64,000 nt of DNA from assembly GCF_009796285.1 (NCBI RefSeq), contig NZ_CP047020.1, forward strand, positions 8,742,001-8,806,000, in the 5' to 3' direction. The position numbers were made by a program, and so were the translations under genes. Below the pieces are notes generated by a model. That model did not search any database and had not been told where the DNA came from. It saw only the letters and a program-made list of their open reading frames with translations. Origin of the DNA: Streptomyces broussonetiae (GTDB taxonomy: Bacteria; Actinomycetota; Actinomycetes; Streptomycetales; Streptomycetaceae). Positions 1 to 7,514 of this stretch are shown here, one piece after another (position 1 is the stretch's first letter; every line of letters begins with the position of its first letter).

Positions 1-1826
1 CTCAGCAGCCGGTCCGCAGTGAAGCCGGGGTCCGCGACGCGGCCGTGGGGTCCCACGGGGCCGCGTACGACGACGCCGGTGCCACGTACGCCGATCCCCT
101 GCGCGGCCTGGTCCGCTCGGCCGTGGCCGACCGGCCGCTCGAGGACGTCGTCCGGCTCATCACGCTGCTGGAAAGCTCGCCCGAGCACGCCCGGACCGCT
201 GCCGACGCGCTGCGTGCGGTCGGACTCGACCGGTCCGTCGAGGATCTCGCCCACCTGATCACCCTGCTCACTCGGCCGCCCCGGGAGATCGGCGGCGCGG
301 ACGAGGCGATCCGCGCCGCCGCGGAGGGCCGTCCCCTCGAGGACGTCACCCTGCTGATACGGCTGCTGCACGACACCCCCTTGGAGCCCCACTGCGGGCA
401 GACCGTCATACAGGCGGCGGCCGTCCATCGGCCCGTCGAGGAACTCGCCGAGCTGATCAGCCAGTTGGCGGCGGACCGCAGCGGGAGCGGGCCCGGCCCG
501 CTGCCCGGTACCGCCCACCTGGTGCCCATCGAGGCGGCGTTCGCACCCGCCGCCGTGCCGGACCCTCCCGCCGACCGGCAGGACCCGCGGACCGCGGGGC
601 GGCTCACGGAGGACGGGCCCACGGCGGCCCGTCTCACGGAGGCCCGTCTCACGGAGGCCCGTCTCACGGAGGACGGGCCCACGGCGGCCCGTCTCACGGA
701 GGCCCGGCCCACGGAGGCCCGGCCCACGGAGGAGTGGCCCACGGAGGAGTGGCCCACGGGGGAGTGGCCCGCGTACGACCTGTCGGCGTACGAACAGTCG
801 GCGAACGACCTGTCAGCGATCGCGAGGCCCGCGGAGGAGGAGCTGTCGACGGCGCGCCGGTTCGCGACGGACCGGCGCGCGGCGGCCGGATCGGTGGCGG
901 ACTGGTCCATGGCGGTCGGGCCGACGACGGACAGGACCGAGATGGACTGGGCCGCGACGGACTGGTCCGCCACGGAGACAGCCACGGCGTCCCGGTCCAC
1001 GGTGGACGTGGCGGCGGCTTGTGAGGGAGGGGCGGTCGGGCCGGTGGTGGATGAGCTGGTGCCGGTCCGGCCGGTGACGATTCGGCCGGTGGCGTCCCGG
1101 CCCATGGCGGACGCGGTGGCGGCTTGTGAGGGAGGGGCGGTCGGGCCGGTGGTGGATGAGCTGGTGCCGGTCCGGCCGGTGACGATTCGGCCGGTGGCGT
1201 CCCGGCCCATGGCGGACGCGGTGGCGGCTTGCAAGAGAGGGGCGGTCCGGCCTGTGTCGGACCAGACCGTGTCGGACCAGACCATGTCGGATCAGACCGT
1301 ATCGGACCGGACGGTGTCGGAGCGGTCCACGGTGGACGCGGTGGTGGGGCGCAAGGGGGCAGCTGGGCGGCCGGCCGTGCGCCGTTCCGCGGCCGGCCGG
1401 GGACGGGGCCGTCGGAGTTCTCGGGCGGCGGTCCGGACCGCCCGGGGCGCCGCGCTGCTCGTCCTCCTGTGCGGCGTGGCCCACGCCCCGCGCTCCTGGG
1501 CCGGACTGTCCCGGAGCGTACCCCTGGCCGGTGCCGTCGCCTCGGGTCTGTGCGTGCTGCTGGCTTTGGCGCTCGCCCTGCCCCTGCGTGCGGCGCAGGT
1601 CCGGCTCGGTACGGCGCTCGCCGCGCTCGGTGTCGGCGCGGCCCTCGCCGTCGGGCCGGCGCTCGGCTGGCGGCTCGGCCTGCCGGGCCGGCCCCCGCTG
1701 TGGGACATGACGCTGGCCCCGCGGTGGCTCGCCGGTACGGCGGCGGCGGCGACCGCGCTGGCGGCCCTGGCAGTGTTGCTGACCGGCCTGGTCACCGGCC
1801 GCGCCCGCCGCGACACCGTAGGCTGA
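1..1826 (+). CDS. Repeat-rich membrane protein, 5' end outside the window
   Basis: Function unknown. The frame is open back to base 3. The first start-like codon is GTG at 45 with no Shine-Dalgarno, so the gene probably begins upstream. Three parts can be seen. The first ~150 residues hold four helical repeats of about 36 residues, each ending in a motif like RPLEDVVRLITLL. A low-complexity middle (about bases 590-1345) has pervasive five-residue periodicity (ARLTE, EWPTE, SDQTV) and includes a perfect 35-residue tandem duplication. The C-terminal ~125 residues form about four hydrophobic segments ending in a basic tail, suggesting membrane anchoring with a soluble N-terminus. It converges on the ComB-like gene, and the two stop codons are 1 bp apart. 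The antisense strand is also open over much of the repeat, but only this frame gives plausible membrane segments. Confidence 0.75.
   Translation, partial: QQPVRSEAGVRDAAVGSHGAAYDDAGATYADPLRGLVRSAVADRPLEDVVRLITLLESSPEHARTAADALRAVGLDRSVEDLAHLITLLTRPPREIGGADEAIRAAAEGRPLEDVTLLIRLLHDTPLEPHCGQTVIQAAAVHRPVEELAELISQLAADRSGSGPGPLPGTAHLVPIEAAFAPAAVPDPPADRQDPRTAGRLTEDGPTAARLTEARLTEARLTEDGPTAARLTEARPTEARPTEEWPTEEWPTGEWPAYDLSAYEQSANDLSAIARPAEEELSTARRFATDRRAAAGSVADWSMAVGPTTDRTEMDWAATDWSATETATASRSTVDVAAACEGGAVGPVVDELVPVRPVTIRPVASRPMADAVAACEGGAVGPVVDELVPVRPVTIRPVASRPMADAVAACKRGAVRPVSDQTVSDQTMSDQTVSDRTVSERSTVDAVVGRKGAAGRPAVRRSAAGRGRGRRSSRAAVRTARGAALLVLLCGVAHAPRSWAGLSRSVPLAGAVASGLCVLLALALALPLRAAQVRLGTALAALGVGAALAVGPALGWRLGLPGRPPLWDMTLAPRWLAGTAAAATALAALAVLLTGLVTGRARRDTVG
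597..769 (+). repeat. Degenerate 15-bp tandem repeat
   Basis: Roughly ten imperfect copies of a unit like ctcacggaggcccgt keep the frame and encode pentapeptides (ARLTE, ARPTE, EWPTE). The array lies inside the repeat protein and grades into less regular pentads downstream. Confidence 0.8.
1014..1223 (+). repeat. Perfect 105-bp tandem duplication
   Basis: Copies at 1014-1118 and 1119-1223 are identical, and a diverged partial third copy begins at 1224. The unit is 35 codons, or seven pentads, so copy-number change would keep the reading frame. Identity at the DNA level implies recent duplication or ongoing homogenisation. Confidence 0.95.
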
Positions 1827-1827
1827 C

Positions 1828-2574
1828 TCACTGCGCCGGGCCGGCCGCACGCCGGCCGCCCGGCTCGGCCCCACCGGTGTGCACCGGACGCAGTACGAGG
1901 TGGCCGTCCGTCCGGGCGGCCACCATGGCGAACGGGAAGGTGTCCGCCTCCAGGCACATCGCCACGTCCCCGGGGTGGACACCGGCCCAGCCGCGCCGTA
2001 CGCCGTCGGCGAGCCGGGCGGCGGCGTCGGAGCGGCGGGCCCGGTCGAGATAGGGGCCGGGATCGGCGTCGGCCGTACGGACGCGGTCGGCGATGTACTG
2101 GGCGCAGGCGAGATCCTCCTCGGCCCGTCCGCCGTCCCCGGTGACGACGAAGGTCACCGTCCTCGGCCGGGCCCGCCGCAGCAGCTCGGCGGTCGCCCCG
2201 GCCACCACGAAGCTCGTGCACAGCAGCAGCCCGGCGTCCGCCACGGCCAGCGCCCCGGCCGTCCCGAAGGTCGTCTTCTGTACGACCGTACGACCGCTCA
2301 CGTCCAGCGAACGCAGCCGGGCGGGCGAGTTGGCCAGGTCGAACCCCGGCACCGGCGCCCCGTCCTGAAAGGCGAGCCAGCCGGGGTGACGGGCCTTCAG
2401 CTCCAGGGCCTCCCGCTGCGTACCGGCGAGCACGATCCGTTCGGCGCCGCGCGAAAAGGCCCAGGCGGCCACGGTGAAGGCGCGCATGACGTCGACGACC
2501 ACGGCGACGTCCGGCGCGCTCGGCGTACCGGGTATCCCGGTGAACTCGGGCTGCATCGCTCCATGGTGCGGCAC
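1828..2574 (-). CDS. ComB-like (2-phosphosulfolactate phosphatase family) protein
   Basis: The 248-residue protein resembles the ComB family. It has an early VVVDVMRAFTVA stretch (cf. DVLRATT in the family), a KTTFGTAGAL segment, a TGDGGRAEEDLACAQYI segment and a late GDVAMCLEAD. ComB proteins hydrolyse phosphosulfolactate in coenzyme M synthesis, but family members are widespread in actinobacteria that do not make coenzyme M, so the substrate is open. The start is GTG 2574, 11 bp after the stop of the DUF1232 gene, which suggests coupling; ATG 2556 is an alternative. The 3' end abuts the convergent repeat protein with no room for a terminator. Confidence 0.7.
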   Translation of the reverse strand: MPHHGAMQPEFTGIPGTPSAPDVAVVVDVMRAFTVAAWAFSRGAERIVLAGTQREALELKARHPGWLAFQDGAPVPGFDLANSPARLRSLDVSGRTVVQKTTFGTAGALAVADAGLLLCTSFVVAGATAELLRRARPRTVTFVVTGDGGRAEEDLACAQYIADRVRTADADPGPYLDRARRSDAAARLADGVRRGWAGVHPGDVAMCLEADTFPFAMVAARTDGHLVLRPVHTGGAEPGGRRAAGPAQ

Positions 2575-2585
2575 CCGGGCGCCGT

Positions 2586-2873
2586 TCAGAGCCCGGTCGG
2601 CTCCTGCGGCAGTGGCCGGGCGGCGCGCATGCTGCGCAGCGCGAGCAGCAGCACGCCGATGTCGTCCAGGTAGACGGGGTCGGGCAGCAGATCCGTGGGG
2701 AGCAGCAGGTACGCGACGGCGCCCCAGAACACCCGGCGCGGGCCGGTCGGCAGCCCGGCCCGAACCAGCGTACGCCGGGTGCGCACCAGCCGTACCAGCA
2801 GGCCGACCGCGACGGCGAGCAGCACCGCCGCGACGACCGCGCCGGTCACCAACAGGGTCGTCACGGTGTCCAT
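2586..2873 (-). CDS. DUF1232 (YkvA-like) small membrane protein
   Basis: This 95-residue protein has an N-terminal hydrophobic helix (about residues 7-30), a basic loop, then the DUF1232 signature YLLLPTDLLPDPVYLDDIG (about 54-72) and a second hydrophobic stretch. It should be an inner-membrane protein. The biochemical role of the family is unknown. It sits 11 bp upstream of the ComB-like gene on the same strand, so the two are probably co-transcribed. Confidence 0.8.
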   Translation of the reverse strand: MDTVTTLLVTGAVVAAVLLAVAVGLLVRLVRTRRTLVRAGLPTGPRRVFWGAVAYLLLPTDLLPDPVYLDDIGVLLLALRSMRAARPLPQEPTGL

Positions 2874-2970
2874 GCCGTCTCCTGCTTGCTTCCGTCTGCT
2901 GCTACGCGTTCCTGCTTGCGTCCGTCTGGTGCTACGCGCGGTTTTCGATGTGCTCTGTCGTGGGCGAGCG

Positions 2971-4236
2971 CTACGCCGTCCGGTCCGCGCCGTCGGCCGG
3001 AGCCGTGCCGTGGTCGGGAGCCGTGCTGCCGTCCGCCGGGGGCTTGGCCGCCACGGGTTCGGCCGGTGTGGGCGGCGTGCCGTCCGGCGTGCGGCCGGCC
3101 GGGTTCTCCGGCGCGGGCGCCTGCTGCCGCTGGCCCCTGGCCGTGAACCTCAGCCGTTCGAAGGTCCGCGTCAGCTGCTGGAAGGCGCCCGGCGTCCGGG
3201 GTGCGGGCAGCTGCTGAGGCAGGCCGGGCGCGGGGACGTCCCGGTAGGCCTCCAGGGCCGCCAGCGCCTGCTCGGCCGCGTCCTTGTACAGGTCACGGGA
3301 CTTCGTCATCGACTCCAGTGCCTCGGCGTACCGGGCGACCAGCTGCCGCTCGCGCTCCAGCTCCTCCTGGAGGGTCATCAGCGTCCAGTTCTCGCGCAGC
3401 TCGGCCAGCGCCTCCGCGGCCCCCCTCGGCAGCGGGCGGGGCTGGGCGGCGAAATGCCGCAGGGCAGCGAAGAGTTCGTCCGGTTCGGAACCGTCCAGGA
3501 AGACACTGCGCACCCGGTGCTCCGCGCCGTCGTACCCCTGCGGCGCAGGGTCCGGGGGCAGCAGGACGGCGCCGCCGCGCGGCACCTCGACCCCGAGGTC
3601 CTTGAGCGCGTAGTTGACGGCGCGGAACTGGTGCGGGGCGGCCCGGTGCTCCACCACGCGGTGCCTCAGACCGGGCGGCAGCAGCCCGGCCAGCGGCAGC
3701 CGCCCCTGCTCGTCCGGCGTCATCGCCTCGTGCACGACGACATTGACGCACCACCCCTCCCGGGCCGCGTCCCGCAGCCGGCGGCGCATCGCCTTGTCGT
3801 CCTCCGGCAGCGCGTTGACCTGCCGCAGCCGCAGACCGGCGACCGTGGCGTGGTGGTCCCAGGAGCCGTCGTCGCCCTCGCCCGCCCCGCCGTCGGGCCA
3901 GAACAGGGTCGCGGGCGAGGGCCAGGTCTCGTCCCAGGGGCGCTCGGCCTCCGCGACCAGCCGCCACTCGTGCCCCTGCGGACGGGCCGCGGGCGGTACG
4001 AGGGTGAGCCGAGCCCGCACGGTCACCGTGCCGGCGGCCCGCCAGCGCGCCTCGAAGATCAGGCCGGACGCGCCGTCGGGCACGGACGGTTCGGCGAAGT
4101 CGTCGATGTCCCCGCTCTCCTTGCGCCGTCGCAAGGAGCGGCGGAGGACCTCTTCGGGGGCGGGACCGGTGTGGCGGCCGCGGACCGCCCACAGGGTCTG
4201 CGGGAAGGCGGCGCGGTCGGTTGCGGAGTTCGACAT
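2971..4236 (-). CDS. Hypothetical protein with a C-terminal helical region
   Basis: I do not recognise this 421-residue soluble protein. The first ~270 residues look mixed alpha/beta, rich in Trp and Arg, with WSLLR-free but conserved-looking stretches such as WRLVAEAERPWDETWPS. Residues about 290-345 are strongly helical and charged (LQEELERERQLVARYAEALE) and probably form a coiled coil. The last ~65 residues are Pro/Ala-rich and disordered. There is no signal peptide or membrane segment. The ATG at 4236 lacks a strong Shine-Dalgarno. It is on the same strand as the DUF1232/ComB pair but about 100 bp upstream, so operon membership is uncertain. Confidence 0.65.
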   Translation of the reverse strand: MSNSATDRAAFPQTLWAVRGRHTGPAPEEVLRRSLRRRKESGDIDDFAEPSVPDGASGLIFEARWRAAGTVTVRARLTLVPPAARPQGHEWRLVAEAERPWDETWPSPATLFWPDGGAGEGDDGSWDHHATVAGLRLRQVNALPEDDKAMRRRLRDAAREGWCVNVVVHEAMTPDEQGRLPLAGLLPPGLRHRVVEHRAAPHQFRAVNYALKDLGVEVPRGGAVLLPPDPAPQGYDGAEHRVRSVFLDGSEPDELFAALRHFAAQPRPLPRGAAEALAELRENWTLMTLQEELERERQLVARYAEALESMTKSRDLYKDAAEQALAALEAYRDVPAPGLPQQLPAPRTPGAFQQLTRTFERLRFTARGQRQQAPAPENPAGRTPDGTPPTPAEPVAAKPPADGSTAPDHGTAPADGADRTA

Positions 4237-4759
4237 GGGCCAATCTGCTGATGGGGGCGGGTGAGCTTCCCAGTATCACCGCTCGGGCGGCATTCGCGTC
4301 GTCCGGGGCCGGGCGGCGGCGTGTGACAAGGGGTGCGCTCCCCGCGCACGGGGTGTGTGTCGTGGCCATGGGGCGCGCGGAGAACGCGTCGGGTGATCGC
4401 CGCGCGCACCTGGTCCTGCCCCCGCACGGCGCCCAGAATGATCCGGCGAACGGGGCCCGCCCACCCATCCGCCTGGGGCGGGCCCCGTTCTCTCGGCTCT
4501 CGCGGCACGCGCGGGTGGTCGAACTCCGGAACTGCTCGATACGGGGTCGCGGGCGATTTCACCGGCTGACCGACGACGCAGCGACGGCGCTCGACCACGG
4601 AGGCCGAGCGGATCGCCGCCGGCGTCGCGGCCGCCACACCGGGCGATCTCCAGGGCAAGGCGGTGGCGCAGCGCACCATCTGCGGCCGGTGAACGCAGAG
4701 CCGGCTCCTCACCCGGCCTCGCCGGCGAGCAAGGGCGTGCTCCAGTCCCTGAACCGGGA
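4237..4759. other. Gene-poor stretch with a strong hairpin
   Basis: No frame gives a convincing protein. The one clear structure is the 15-bp hairpin at 4448-4490. A short plus-strand frame ending near 4690 (with LQGKAVAQRTICGR) looks protein-like but has no start or context, so it is at most a gene relic. Confidence 0.4.
4448..4490. terminator. Perfect 15-bp GC-rich inverted repeat
   Basis: Arms 4448-4462 (gaacggggcccgccc) and 4476-4490 pair perfectly around a 13-base loop. On the plus strand a short T-containing stretch follows. It may be a second-line terminator for the leftward fprA transcript or for an unseen transcript. Confidence 0.55.
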
Positions 4760-4793
4760 GAGGGGGCCGGCGCGCGGCGGCGCCGGCCCCCTC
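4760..4793 (-). terminator. Terminator hairpin after fprA
   Basis: Fourteen-base perfect arms (4760-4773 and 4780-4793) enclose a 6-base loop 22 bp past the fprA stop. There is no U-tract, as is usual for Streptomyces terminators. Confidence 0.75.
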
Positions 4794-4815
4794 GGAGCCT
4801 CACAGGACCCGGGAC

Positions 4816-6180
4816 CTACGCCCCGCTCTCCCGCAGCATGTCCTCGCGCTCGACGATCTTCACGCGCTCGCGGCCCTGCGGCTCGCCCAGCGCCCGCTCG
4901 GCGGCGTCCAGCTTGTACCAGCCCTCCCAGGTGGTGAAGCGGATCCCGCGCTCGGCGAGGAAGGCGTCGACGGCCTCCGGCTCGGGCGAGGCAGGGGTGT
5001 GCAGCCGGCCGTTCGCGTGGTCGTCCAGCAGGTTGGCGACGGTCTCGTTGGCGTCGCCCTTGGTGTGGCCGATCAGACCGACGGGGCCGCGCCGGATCCA
5101 GCCGGTGACGTACGTGGACTGCAGAGGGGCGCCGCCCTCCTCGACGACCCGGCCGCCCTCGTCCGGGACCGTGCCCGAGTCGAGGTCCCAGGGCAGCTTG
5201 GGCAGCTTCTCGGAGAGGTAGCCGACAGCGCGGTAGACCGCGGTGACGTCCCAGTCCTTGAACTCGCCGGTGCCCTTGACGTTGCCGGTGCCGTCGAGGG
5301 CGGTGCGCTCGGTGCGCAGGCCGACGACCTTGCCGTCCTCGCCGAGGATCTCCGCGGGCGACTCGAAGAAGTGCAGGAACAGCTTGTGCGGGCGCTCGCC
5401 GGCGTCGCGGATCGCCCAGTTCTCCAGCGTCTTGGCGACCATGTCGGCCTGCTTGTTGCCGCGCCGGGTCTCGATCGAGCCCTCGTCGTAGTCGATGTCC
5501 TCGGGGTCGACGATGACCTCGATGGTGGGGGAGTGGTCCAGCTCGCGCAGCTCCATCGGGCTGAACTTGGCCTGGGCCGGGCCCCGGCGGCCGAAGACGT
5601 GGATCTCCACGGCCTTGTTCGCCTTCAGGCCGTCGTGGACGTTCGGCGGGATCTCCGTCGGCAGCAGCTCGTCGGCGGTCTTGGCGAGGATGCGGGCCAC
5701 GTCGAGGGCGACGTTGCCGACGCCGAGCACGGCGACCTTCTCGGCCTCGAGCGGCCAGGTGCGCGGCACGTCCGGGTGGCCGTCGTACCAGGAGACGAAG
5801 TCGGCGGCGCCGTAGGAGCCGGCCAGGTCGATGCCGGGTATCGGAAGCTCGCGGTCGGCCGTCGCGCCGGTGGAGAAGATCACCGCGTCGTAGAGGTCGC
5901 GCAGGTCGTCCAGGTTGATGTCGGTCGGGCAGTCGACGTTGCCGAACAGGCGGATCTGCGGCTTGTCGAGCACCTGGTGCAGGGCGGTGACGATGCCCTT
6001 GATACGCGGGTGGTCGGGGGCGACGCCGTAGCGGATCAGGCCGAACGGGGCGGGCATCCGCTCGAAGAGGTCGATGGACACGCCGGGGTCGGCGGCCACC
6101 TCGGACTTGAGCAGAGCGTCGGCGGCGTAGATCCCGGCGGGACCGGCTCCGACGATGGCTACCCGCAGGGGGCGCGGCAT
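4816..6180 (-). CDS. fprA: FprA-type ferredoxin/adrenodoxin NADP+ reductase
   Basis: The 454-residue flavoprotein should move electrons between NADPH and ferredoxin. The FAD-binding GAGPAG motif lies at residues 11-16, followed by the family's MPAPFGLIRYGVAPDH stretch (about 42-57). A second nucleotide-binding motif, VLGVGNVALDVAR, sits near 152-164, then FGRRGPAQAKFSP, typical of the adrenodoxin-reductase/FprA family. A late TGWIRRGPVGLIGHTKGDA segment completes the FAD/NADP site. Length is normal. ATG 6180 follows AAGGGA at 7-bp spacing. It is monocistronic, with a hairpin behind it and a divergent SDR ahead. It is a plausible, unproven redox partner for the P450s in this window. Confidence 0.93.
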   Translation of the reverse strand: MPRPLRVAIVGAGPAGIYAADALLKSEVAADPGVSIDLFERMPAPFGLIRYGVAPDHPRIKGIVTALHQVLDKPQIRLFGNVDCPTDINLDDLRDLYDAVIFSTGATADRELPIPGIDLAGSYGAADFVSWYDGHPDVPRTWPLEAEKVAVLGVGNVALDVARILAKTADELLPTEIPPNVHDGLKANKAVEIHVFGRRGPAQAKFSPMELRELDHSPTIEVIVDPEDIDYDEGSIETRRGNKQADMVAKTLENWAIRDAGERPHKLFLHFFESPAEILGEDGKVVGLRTERTALDGTGNVKGTGEFKDWDVTAVYRAVGYLSEKLPKLPWDLDSGTVPDEGGRVVEEGGAPLQSTYVTGWIRRGPVGLIGHTKGDANETVANLLDDHANGRLHTPASPEPEAVDAFLAERGIRFTTWEGWYKLDAAERALGEPQGRERVKIVEREDMLRESGA

Positions 6181-6228
6181 GATCAGTTCCCTTCGAACGT
6201 GGACAGTCGGCTCGAATGGGAAGAAGCC

Positions 6229-6247
6229 TAAGCTAAGGCAGTCCTAA
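6229..6247 (-). promoter_or_regulatory. Possible iron-box-like (DmdR/IdeR) site upstream of fprA
   Basis: Read on the minus strand, this 19-mer matches 12 of 19 positions of the IdeR/DmdR consensus TTAGGTTAGGCTAACCTAA, 49 bp upstream of the fprA start. The match is partial, so iron control is a hypothesis. Confidence 0.35.
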
Positions 6248-6274
6248 GTTAGTACGCGGGTCTCGTCTATGACC

Positions 6275-6293
6275 CCATAAGGTGATCTTATGG
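6275..6293. promoter_or_regulatory. CCATAAG-N5-CTTATGG palindrome between fprA and SDR
   Basis: Perfect 7-bp arms flank a 5-bp spacer. A further CTTATGG copy lies at 6309-6315, 22 bp (two helical turns) from the palindrome's right arm. The position between two divergent genes and the helical phasing suit an operator. No regulator gene is adjacent. Confidence 0.5.
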
Positions 6294-6398
6294 CTTGTTC
6301 AGGGGTTCCTTATGGAACGGCCCCGGGGGATCCTCTCGGCGTTGACGTCGACGTTGACGTTGACGGCGACCGGCCGCGAGGGGCAGGGGTGAGGAAGC

Positions 6399-7451
6399 GT
6401 GGGGACGACCGTGGCGGTGACGGGCGGCAGCGGCTTCGTCGGCAGCCATCTGGTACGGCGACTGCTGGAGCGCGGCCATCAGGTGCACGCGACGGTACGC
6501 CGCGCAGCCGACGCCCGCAAAGTCCGCCCCCTGTGGGAGCTGGAGGAAGCCTTTCCGGGGCAACTCACCCTCTTCGAAGCCGACTTGTTGAAGAAGGGGT
6601 CGTTCGACGCGACGTTCCGAGGCTGCGAGACCGTCTTCCACGTGGCCTCGCCCTTTCTCATGCCGGAGCGGATCCGGGACGGCCGACGGGACGTCGTGGA
6701 CCCGGCACTGCTCGGCACCCGTAACGTCCTGTCGGCCGTCGGGCGGACCGCCGACGTCCGCACCCTGGTCTTCACCTCGAGCGTCGGCGCGATCTTCGGC
6801 GACTACGCCGACGTGCTCGCGATGGACGGGCAGGTGCTGTCGGAACGCCACTTCAACACCACCAGCACGGTCCGCAACAACCCCTACCACTACGCCAAGA
6901 CGCTGGCGGAACGCGCCGCCTGGGAAGCGGAGGCCGCACAGGACCGCTGGCGCATGGTGTCCGTCAACCCCGGACTGATCCTGGGCCCTTCCTTCACCCC
7001 CGCCACCGACTCCGGCAGCCTCTTTCTGCTCGACGAGCTGTTCCAGGGCTATTTCTGCTACGGCGCACCGGACTTCAGCTTCACCACCGCCGACGTGCGG
7101 GACGTGGCCGACGCACACATCGCGGCGGCGCAGAACCCGTGCGCCGAGGGCCGCTACATCGTGGCCGCCGAGACCATGACGTCGTTCCACGAGATGTCCC
7201 GCATCATCCGCGCCCGCCACCCCCACGACCTGCGACTGCCGCGCACCCGGCTCCCGCACTGGCCGGTCCGCGTCCTCGGCCCTGCCTTCGGCCTCACCCA
7301 GGACTACATCAGCAAGCATCTCGGCATCCGCTTCCGCGTCGACAACGGCCGCAGCGTCCGTGAACTGGGCCTGTCCTACCGGCCGTTGGAGGAGACCCTG
7401 CTCGACCACTACGAGAGCCGACGGGCACACCGGCGCCACGGCCGAGTCTGA
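6399..7451 (+). CDS. Extended SDR, dihydroflavonol-4-reductase-like
   Basis: The 350-residue protein is an NAD(P)-dependent epimerase/reductase of the extended SDR type. The Rossmann motif TGGSGFVGSHL is at residues 8-18. The catalytic motif follows as a Ser pair in VFTSSVGA (about 126-133) and YHYAK (about 165-169, Tyr and Lys). The VFHVASPF stretch is typical of the dihydroflavonol-reductase/3-beta-HSD-like branch, which reduces ketones or aldehydes; the true substrate is unknown. GTG 6399 has GAGGA five bases upstream. The leader contains a short GTTGAC-type repeat (6341-6366). It is single-gene and divergent from fprA. Confidence 0.85.
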   Translation: MGTTVAVTGGSGFVGSHLVRRLLERGHQVHATVRRAADARKVRPLWELEEAFPGQLTLFEADLLKKGSFDATFRGCETVFHVASPFLMPERIRDGRRDVVDPALLGTRNVLSAVGRTADVRTLVFTSSVGAIFGDYADVLAMDGQVLSERHFNTTSTVRNNPYHYAKTLAERAAWEAEAAQDRWRMVSVNPGLILGPSFTPATDSGSLFLLDELFQGYFCYGAPDFSFTTADVRDVADAHIAAAQNPCAEGRYIVAAETMTSFHEMSRIIRARHPHDLRLPRTRLPHWPVRVLGPAFGLTQDYISKHLGIRFRVDNGRSVRELGLSYRPLEETLLDHYESRRAHRRHGRV

Positions 7452-7453
7452 GA

Positions 7454-7472
7454 CCCCTCGCGTACGGAGGGG
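7454..7472. terminator. Small hairpin between convergent SDR and NlpC genes
   Basis: Six-base arms (cccctc and gaggggg-side) surround a 7-base loop just after the SDR stop. It is short, so termination here is tentative. Confidence 0.35.
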
Positions 7473-7514
7473 CAGGTCGGCTGCGCGGCGGGACGGCCCG
7501 ACTGCGAAGAGGGC

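Noticed and set aside
2..1285. 427-codon minus-strand frame across the repeat region, with ADRSY-type pentads
   Set aside because: It resembles pentapeptide repeats, but the 15-bp periodicity makes every frame periodic. The plus frame has helical repeats and membrane segments, so the minus frame is taken as a shadow.
4590..4690. Short plus-strand coding-like patch ending LQGKAVAQRTICGR
   Set aside because: There is no start codon or ribosome site and no further similarity that I can recognise. It is too little to call a pseudogene.
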